Assembly: GCF_032926325.1 (NCBI RefSeq)
Contig: NZ_CP136709.1
Coordinates: forward strand, 1,153,501-1,217,500
Source of the DNA: Aestuariibaculum lutulentum
GTDB lineage: Bacteria; Bacteroidota; Bacteroidia; Flavobacteriales; Flavobacteriaceae
Direction: 5' to 3'
Length of the DNA: 64,000 nt
Shown piece by piece: positions 59,257 through 64,000 of this stretch (within the stretch, counting starts at the first letter, position 1; every line of letters starts with the position of its first letter). The translations under genes and the position numbers were made by a program. The notes beneath the pieces were generated by a model. The model was not told the DNA's origin and did not search any database. It saw only the letters and a program-made list of their open reading frames with translations.

Positions 59257-60087
59257 ATGCTTAACTTTAAGTGTTTAGCCCTGCTTTTTTTTATGTTTGT
59301 TACAACTCAAACTATGTTTTCTCAGCTTGGGTTTTCTCACGAAATTGGTGCTATTATTGGTCCCGTGGAGTTTCGATCAGATTTTGGAAGCCGTAATGAA
59401 GAAGCTACCAACCTTGGCAATTCAGGAATTGGTATTGGACTCATTCATTACATCAGTTTCGCTTATACTGCAGATTGTAACTGCTACTCTACCGACACTT
59501 ATTTTAATGACCATTTTAAACTACGAAGTGAAATCTCATATAACTACACACGCTTAGACCATCACGGTTTTTGGGTAGCTCCGGATAAAACCAGCACCGC
59601 AGCTGATAAATTAAGAGCTCACAGTGGCGCAGCAGAAAATTTCGATATTGGTATGCAGTTAGAATATTTCCCACTAAGTATTCGTTCATTTCAGGCTTTC
59701 GCTTACAGAGTCGCCCCCTTTGTTAGTTTAGGAGTTCATTATACCTCCTACCATCCAAAAGCAAGCACCAGATATAATAATCCGAATCCTGATGCTTATG
59801 GTGATATTTATGACCAATCTAACCTTTACCCCTATTGGTTCGATGCCTATAATGCAGGAGAAGCACCTTACCCAATTAACATTGACGGTGGCAGTACTTG
59901 GTCTGTTGTAAGTAGTATTGGAGCTCGTTACAAACTTGGCATTTTATCTGATCTTATGATAGATTTAAGATGGCAATATTACTTTAGTGATTGGATTGAC
60001 GGATTTGACCACAACTGGAGAAACTACGACCGTAAAAACGACTGGTTGGTTTGGTTAAACTTTGGCTATGTATATTATCTGGACTAG
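59257..60087 (+). CDS. Secreted flavobacterial protein (THC0290_0291-like family), barrel-like
   Basis: A 276-residue protein with a signal peptide (~1-22, ending MFSQ). The sequence starts LGFSHEIGAIIGPVEFRSDFGSR and has alternating strands rich in Tyr and Trp, e.g. FKLRSEISYNYTRLDHHGF, FDIGMQLEYFPLSIR, and the C-terminal DLRWQYYFSDWIDGFDHNW ... LNFGYVYYLD, suggesting an outer-membrane barrel. It resembles a family found in Flavobacteriia under the Tenacibaculum locus-style name THC0290_0291; I recall that name from annotations and have not checked it. Function unknown. Strong promoter. Confidence 0.7.
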   Translation: MLNFKCLALLFFMFVTTQTMFSQLGFSHEIGAIIGPVEFRSDFGSRNEEATNLGNSGIGIGLIHYISFAYTADCNCYSTDTYFNDHFKLRSEISYNYTRLDHHGFWVAPDKTSTAADKLRAHSGAAENFDIGMQLEYFPLSIRSFQAFAYRVAPFVSLGVHYTSYHPKASTRYNNPNPDAYGDIYDQSNLYPYWFDAYNAGEAPYPINIDGGSTWSVVSSIGARYKLGILSDLMIDLRWQYYFSDWIDGFDHNWRNYDRKNDWLVWLNFGYVYYLD

Positions 60088-60183
60088 CCCCCCTTTTTAT
60101 TTGCTATCAAGTTTACTAAGATTTATTGCCGAAGTTCACAACAATAGTTACCTTTATCATATATCTTAATTAAGCCTCTTGAC

Positions 60184-60906
60184 ATGTCTTTTAAACCATT
60201 ACTCACAGCCTTTTGTATTGTTTTATTATTGTTTTCATGCAATGAAGATAGTAATACAACATTTTCAATTATTACGGTTACTACAGACAATAACAAATTA
60301 GTTGAAATAAACATTCCCAAAGCTGAGGGCAACAACGAGATTTCAAAGAACATAAATAATGAAATAAACAAAGTTGTTTCAGCATCATTACACATTGGAG
60401 AAGAAACACCTAATGCTGAAGCTTCAATTGAAGAAAACATTGAAAAGTTTAATACCGAATACAATGATTTTGCAAAAGATTTTCCTGAAAGCACTTTCCC
60501 TTGGGAAGCTCAAATTGATGGCGAAGTTATATTTCAATCACCTGAACTAATCAGTATATCAATTACCTCTTATACAAATACAGGCGGTGCTCACGGCAAT
60601 GTTGTTATTTCGTTTTTAAATTTGGACGCTCTAACAGGTAAACGAATTGCAAATGAAGAACTGTTTAATAATGAAAAGGATTTTGAAACTATAGCCAAAA
60701 CCTATTTCGATAAATCGATTGAAGATAAAAATACGCTTTTTGAACCTGAAAACTTTCAACTTGCTCAAAATATAGGATTCAGTGAAGAAGGCCTTATTAT
60801 GCTTTACAACACCTACGAAATAGCACCATATTCAGCAGGAATTATAGAATACACAATTCCCGCCGAAGAGGTCAATTCCTTATTAGCTATTAATAGCCCT
60901 CACTAA
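60184..60906 (+). CDS. DUF3298/DUF4163-type (RsiV-like) lipoprotein
   Basis: A 240-residue lipoprotein (LLFSC, lipidated Cys20). The N-terminal part fits the DUF4163 (PdaC-like) domain (VEINIPKAEG... and FPWEAQIDGEVIFQSPELISISITSYTNTGGAHGN). The C-terminal part is DUF3298 (NLDALTGKRIANEELFNN; FSEEGLIMLYNTYEIAPYSAGIIEYTIPAEEV). In RsiV and PdaC, DUF3298 binds lysozyme or peptidoglycan fragments, so cell-wall sensing or binding is possible. No sigma factor is adjacent. The last 24 bases overlap the convergent DinB gene. Confidence 0.85.
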   Translation: MSFKPLLTAFCIVLLLFSCNEDSNTTFSIITVTTDNNKLVEINIPKAEGNNEISKNINNEINKVVSASLHIGEETPNAEASIEENIEKFNTEYNDFAKDFPESTFPWEAQIDGEVIFQSPELISISITSYTNTGGAHGNVVISFLNLDALTGKRIANEELFNNEKDFETIAKTYFDKSIEDKNTLFEPENFQLAQNIGFSEEGLIMLYNTYEIAPYSAGIIEYTIPAEEVNSLLAINSPH

Positions 60907-61347
60907 AGCCATTACATAACCGAGATGCATACCTTCGTGAAATAAAATAAAATCGAAAGCATCTTCAATTGTGTTTAATGTATTTCCTGTTGTAGAAACC
61001 GTATAACTGTTAAATGTTTTAAACACCCCGTTTTCAACATCCTCTTTTGTTTTTTCTAAAGTTGAAAACAACAAAGCTTTAATATTGTTAACTTCCTCTT
61101 GAGAAACAACTCCTTCAGGCTTTGTTCCTTTCATATATTTTGAAATCATAACCTCATCAACCATCATTGGCAAACCCGATAACTTATATGCTAATAATTG
61201 CTGAGTAACCACAATATGGCCAATATTCCAAATAATGTTATTATTGAATCCTTCAGGAACTTTATTTAAATCCTCAAGTGAAGTATTTTCTAAAAATTGT
61301 CCAAAAAATTGTCTTGTTTTAGCTAAAATGTCTAATGTAAACTGCAT
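60883..61347 (-). CDS. DinB-superfamily (DUF664/YfiT-like) protein
   Basis: A 154-residue four-helix-bundle protein. The three metal-binding His of DinB/YfiT proteins are visible as IIWNIGHIVVTQQLL (one) and FILFHEGMHLGYVMAL (two). Despite the family name it is not DNA polymerase IV; members are thiol-related transferases or of unknown function. Its 3' end overlaps the DUF3298-like gene by 24 bp in convergent orientation. A TAATTTTG box on the minus strand (61381-61388) is a plausible promoter. Confidence 0.85.
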   Translation of the reverse strand: MQFTLDILAKTRQFFGQFLENTSLEDLNKVPEGFNNNIIWNIGHIVVTQQLLAYKLSGLPMMVDEVMISKYMKGTKPEGVVSQEEVNNIKALLFSTLEKTKEDVENGVFKTFNSYTVSTTGNTLNTIEDAFDFILFHEGMHLGYVMALVRAINS

Positions 61348-61380
61348 GCCTTATTTTTTTGATAAATATACTTTAAATGA

Positions 61381-61388
61381 CAAAATTA
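61381..61388 (-). promoter_or_regulatory. Candidate -7 box of the DinB-like gene
   Basis: Minus-strand TAATTTTG matches TAnnTTTG, 33 bp before the ATG; no good -33. Confidence 0.4.
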
Positions 61389-61425
61389 CTTTTATTTTGG
61401 TATAAATTTTTACAAAAATAGGATT

Positions 61426-61773
61426 ATGAAAAAAGTATATTACCTAAAAACATGCAGTACCTGTATACGAATTTTAAAAGAGTTAAATCTTCCTTCCGAC
61501 TTTATTCTACAGGATATAAAAACCGAAGAAATAACCGTTAAACAATTAGAAGAGATGCATGCACTTTCCGGTAGCTACGAAGCTCTTTTTGGTAAACGTT
61601 CAAAACTTTACAAAGAAATGGATTTAAAGAACCAAGATATTACTGAACGTGATTACAAAAACTACATTTTAGAGCATTACACCTTTTTAAGTCGTCCGGT
61701 AATTATAATAGATAGAAACATTTTTATAGGGAATAGTAAAAAAACCGTTGAAGCCATAAAAGCAGCTTTGTAA
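61426..61773 (+). CDS. ArsC/Spx-like thioredoxin-fold protein
   Basis: A 115-residue protein of the ArsC/Spx/YffB superfamily. The N-terminal active-site loop is TCSTCIRILKEL (CxxC form), followed by a 4-helix insert (EEITVKQLEEMHALSGSYEALFGKRSKLYKEM) and the cis-Pro segment LSRPVIIIDRNIFIGNSKKTV. The family's FN.R motif is kept as FGKRS. Arsenate reductase activity cannot be assumed: no ars genes are nearby, and Spx-type or thiol-reductase roles are equally possible. Confidence 0.82.
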   Translation: MKKVYYLKTCSTCIRILKELNLPSDFILQDIKTEEITVKQLEEMHALSGSYEALFGKRSKLYKEMDLKNQDITERDYKNYILEHYTFLSRPVIIIDRNIFIGNSKKTVEAIKAAL

Positions 61774-61909
61774 AATATATTTCATTACCCCAAAAACAGG
61801 AATTTTCGAAAACATTTGTAACAAAATTCTTAAAACCTCAACTAATCAATAAAACCTTACTTTTTAGGGTTTTGAAACAAACTATCATCTTAACTTAATT
61901 TTATTAACC

Positions 61910-63319
61910 ATGACTATCACTGGTATTACTTTAATTGTACTAGCTATTCTGTTGGCTGTTACAATCAACATTTTTTCATCTAATGCTTCAACAGAATCGG
62001 AATCCAAAGTTCCAAATCTTGTTCAAAAGTTAATTAATTTATGGACTCTAAAGAAGTCTATCTACTTAGGTTTACTAGGTATATTTTTTGTTAGTCTAAG
62101 CGGAATGTTTTTCTACAATCCTGCCGGAACAGCAACTGCCATTCAATATTTGTGGGGAGGAGATGCAGCAGTTACCACTCAAGGTGTAAAACTAAAACTG
62201 TGGGGAAAAACTATTCCTATTTCTTTTGAAATCGCTTTACAGGATAAAATCATAGAATTCGACAAACAAGGCAACCGAATTATCGATAAAAACGGAGCTG
62301 AGGAAGGTATCTACCACCGAAATGCACAAACCAGAGAATTCGCCGATGCTATTAAAGCAGATATTGCAGCTGCATTAATTGTATCTATTGATTACAATAA
62401 CGAAGATTTATTTTTAGAAATGGCCGACAAAAACCGATCGGAAAGCAAACTTGTTTACGCAAGAATTTACCCTGTATACGATCAAGCCTTAAAAAACACC
62501 TGCAAACTTATGGATGCGCAAGATTATATTTCAGGAGCTTCATCACAATTTGATTATTATTTAAAAGATCAAATGGAAAACGGGATGTATTTAACCGAAG
62601 AAGTTTATGAAGATATTGACATCAGCCCAATTACCTCTTTAGATTCTACTAGAACCGTTGCAAAAGGAAAAATAAACAACGAAAAACGGGAGAAGAAATA
62701 CAGAATTCGTAAAGACAAAAACGGAGATCCAATTCGAGATGCTTCGAACTCTTTAAAACGATACGGACTAACAGTACAACAAGTTGCAGTTACGAGTATT
62801 GATTGGGAAGCAAGTTTTGACAACCGACTTAAAGACCAAAAAGAACAGGTTGCCCAAACACAACTGGAAAAACAAGAAGCCGAAAAAGAATATTATGCCA
62901 CACAAAAAGCCATTGCAAAAGGTGAACGTGAAAAAGCCGAAACTCGCGTAAAACTTGAAAAAATACAATTAGAAAAAACTATTACGGCAGAAACTGCAGC
63001 AAAAACCGCTTCTTACAAAGAACAGGAAGAATCTAACCTTTTAGCCGCAGCAAAAAAATCGGCTGAAAAAATTAGAATTATTGCCGATGCTGAGGCTTAC
63101 GAAATTTCTAAAAAAGTAAATGCCGGTATTACCCCTGAAAAACAATTACAAATGGAATTAGATGCCAGTGTGCAGCGTACAAAAGCTTTAGCCGGCCCTA
63201 ATGGCCTTCAACTACCAAACACAGTTTTTAGCGGCAGCACAGACAATAAACAAGCAAGTATGCTTGAATCTATTTTAGGCGCTAAAATTTTAAGTGGTGA
63301 AATAGGAAGTGTAAAATAA
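61910..63319 (+). CDS. SPFH/prohibitin-like membrane protein with long coiled coil
   Basis: A 469-residue protein with two N-terminal membrane segments (~5-22 and 50-68). An SPFH-like domain (~75-290: YNPAGTATAIQYLWGGDAAVTTQG; YGLTVQQVAVTSIDWEASFDNRL, which matches the end of PHB domains) is followed by a coiled coil (~290-420, KEQVAQTQLEKQEAEKEYYATQKAIAKGEREKAETRV-type heptads). The C-terminal end QLPNTVFSGSTDNKQASMLESILGAKIL is like other SPFH proteins' tails. It is not the paralogue partner of an NfeD gene. Likely a membrane-associated scaffold or protease regulator. Ends at a strong terminator. Confidence 0.82.
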   Translation: MTITGITLIVLAILLAVTINIFSSNASTESESKVPNLVQKLINLWTLKKSIYLGLLGIFFVSLSGMFFYNPAGTATAIQYLWGGDAAVTTQGVKLKLWGKTIPISFEIALQDKIIEFDKQGNRIIDKNGAEEGIYHRNAQTREFADAIKADIAAALIVSIDYNNEDLFLEMADKNRSESKLVYARIYPVYDQALKNTCKLMDAQDYISGASSQFDYYLKDQMENGMYLTEEVYEDIDISPITSLDSTRTVAKGKINNEKREKKYRIRKDKNGDPIRDASNSLKRYGLTVQQVAVTSIDWEASFDNRLKDQKEQVAQTQLEKQEAEKEYYATQKAIAKGEREKAETRVKLEKIQLEKTITAETAAKTASYKEQEESNLLAAAKKSAEKIRIIADAEAYEISKKVNAGITPEKQLQMELDASVQRTKALAGPNGLQLPNTVFSGSTDNKQASMLESILGAKILSGEIGSVK

Positions 63320-63340
63320 CATATTGAATTACTATTCAAA

Positions 63341-63365
63341 AAAAGGGAGCTATAAGCTCCCTTTT
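63341..63365 (+). terminator. Terminator after the SPFH gene
   Basis: A perfect 11-bp stem (AAAAGGGAGCT with AGCTCCCTTTT) around an ATA loop. Confidence 0.82.
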
Positions 63366-63413
63366 GTGTTTTTCGAAAGTTCTAATAAAGTCATATAATT
63401 TACTCCACAAAAA

Positions 63414-63437
63414 AAGCCTCACATTTCTGTAAGGCTT
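63414..63437 (-). terminator. Minus-strand terminator downstream of the T9SS cargo gene
   Basis: On the minus strand AAGCCTTACA pairs with TGTGAGGCTT (10 bp, one wobble) around a GAAA tetraloop, followed by seven T. It serves the partial gene at 63578 or, originally, a tRNA whose 3' end seems to remain at 63442-63458. Confidence 0.8.
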
Positions 63438-63441
63438 AAAT

Positions 63442-63458
63442 TTTGCTCCCCCTCTTGG
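63442..63458 (-). other. Possible relic of a tRNA 3' end
   Basis: On the minus strand CCAAGAGGGGGAGCAAA reads like the 3' strand of a T-stem (CCAAG), a 7-nt acceptor strand (AGGGGGA) and discriminator G, as in tRNA-Asn-like genes, followed closely by a terminator. The upstream bases do not form a T-loop, D-arm or anticodon arm, so this is not a tRNA gene. It may be an integration scar or chance. Confidence 0.35.
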
Positions 63459-63577
63459 GGTTTTTCTATATAACACACAATATTAATAATCAGACACTTA
63501 ACAAGACTACATCTTTACATTTCACCTTTAAACACACCCTTGAATAAATAAAATTAGGTACGTTTAATAATTCCTTT

Positions 63578-64000
63578 TTAACGTTTTAGAGCAAAATGCC
63601 CTTTGAAAACTCTACCGTCTTCTAAAATAACACTGAACCAATAATCATCTGTAGGAAGCATTTCACCTTTAAAGGTACCATCCCATCCATTAGAGCTTGG
63701 ATTTAACTGCTTTAACAATTTACCATAACGGTTATAAATAAAAATATCACTTTGAATTTGAAACTGATCATTAACACCAGGAATATACCAAGTATCATTA
63801 ATACCATCTCCATTAGGCGTAAAGTATCTTAGAAAACCTATTACCGAAACTTCTATTGAAGCTGTTCCACAGCCTTTTTTATCTCTTACATAAACCGTAT
63901 GAATACCTGAACTAACATTTTCAAATATAGGGCTATCCTGAAAAGATGAAAATTCATCATCTAAAGCATATTCATATTCTCCCTGTCCTAAGTTATTAGT
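63578..64000 (-). CDS. T9SS type-B sorting-domain protein, C-terminal 140 residues (partial)
   Basis: My translation of the minus strand from the window edge to a TAA at 63578-63580 gives the end of a large exported protein. A preceding repeat-like segment (SSGIHTVYVRDKKGCGTASIEVSV, an HYR/SprB-like unit, written here in part) leads into the gliding-motility-associated C-terminal domain: FTPNGDGINDTWYIPG, IFIYNRYGKLL, GWDGTFKGEMLPTDDYWF and FKGHFALKR at the end. Type-B domains direct secretion through the type IX system, often for SprB-like adhesins or large surface proteins. The N-terminal part is outside the window. Confidence 0.93.
   Translation of the reverse strand, partial: TNNLGQGEYEYALDDEFSSFQDSPIFENVSSGIHTVYVRDKKGCGTASIEVSVIGFLRYFTPNGDGINDTWYIPGVNDQFQIQSDIFIYNRYGKLLKQLNPSSNGWDGTFKGEMLPTDDYWFSVILEDGRVFKGHFALKR

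Noticed and set aside
61426..61773. A confident arsenate reductase call
   Set aside because: The CxxC loop and context fit Spx/YffB-like proteins as well, and no ars genes are nearby.
63420..63540. A complete tRNA gene on the minus strand
   Set aside because: Only a 3'-end-like 17-mer is present; the bases upstream do not form T-loop, anticodon or D arms.

Overview
The window looks like chromosomal DNA of a free-living, probably marine or aquatic, member of the Flavobacteriaceae (Bacteroidota). The signs are an AT-rich composition, TonB-dependent receptors with N-terminal carboxypeptidase-regulatory-like domains, a SusC/SusD pair, two T9SS-associated proteins, DUF4270, a NagB-LmbE fusion, atpD-atpC separated from the rest of the ATP synthase genes, and many TAnnTTTG-type -7 promoter boxes with few Shine-Dalgarno sequences. 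No rRNA, complete tRNA, transposase, integrase, prophage or CRISPR array is visible. No gene-free stretch exceeds 300 bp; the longest (58973-59256, 44274-44544, 63320-63577) hold promoters, an inverted repeat, terminators and a possible tRNA relic.

Layout. 1-1120: 5' part of uvrC on the minus strand. 1249-4106: a tight plus-strand cassette of a retropepsin-like protease, a RimK-type ATP-grasp ligase, an M14/AstE-type deacylase and 5-formyl-THF cyclo-ligase. 4103-15421: a minus-strand housekeeping block (panC, panD, flippase-like membrane protein, esterase-like protein, radA, ileS, dksA-like, lspA, a secreted orphan). 15679-20067: a GT5-like half protein, a DUF4270 lipoprotein and glmS. 20237-27593: two tandem paralogous TonB receptors and an SGNH-hydrolase lipoprotein. 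27760-29588: atpD-atpC. 29666-30112: an orphan UmuD-like protein.

30192-41996 is a polysaccharide utilisation locus for N-acetylhexosamine glycans. A minus-strand LytS/LytTR two-component system with a NagX/DUF5009-like membrane protein is divergent from susC-susD-nagB/LmbE-GH20. The GH20 enzyme would release GlcNAc/GalNAc, SusCD would import oligosaccharides, and the fusion protein would process the amino sugar. No kinase, NagA or GH18 chitinase is in the window. 41988-44273: a DUF3157-like protein and an M61 peptidase. 44545-46765: NfeD-flotillin. 46813-51302: a MocR-type regulator divergent from a TonB receptor-bioB operon. 51389-57500: an alpha/beta hydrolase, a cupin-8 protein, a small beta-barrel, recX, recO and a PorZ-like propeller protein. 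57626-63319: gdhA, a flavobacterial secreted protein, a DUF3298-like lipoprotein, DinB, an ArsC/Spx-like protein and a second SPFH protein. 63578-64000: C-terminus of a T9SS type-B cargo protein.

The points most worth a second look are: an IleRS whose HIGH motif reads GIHH; a MocR-type regulator lacking its PLP lysine, with a perfect palindrome in its divergent promoter region; a NagB-LmbE fusion whose NagB half carries Thr where the catalytic Asp is expected; the retropepsin/RimK/M14/folate cassette; and a 17-nt tRNA-3'-end-like relic at the right edge.
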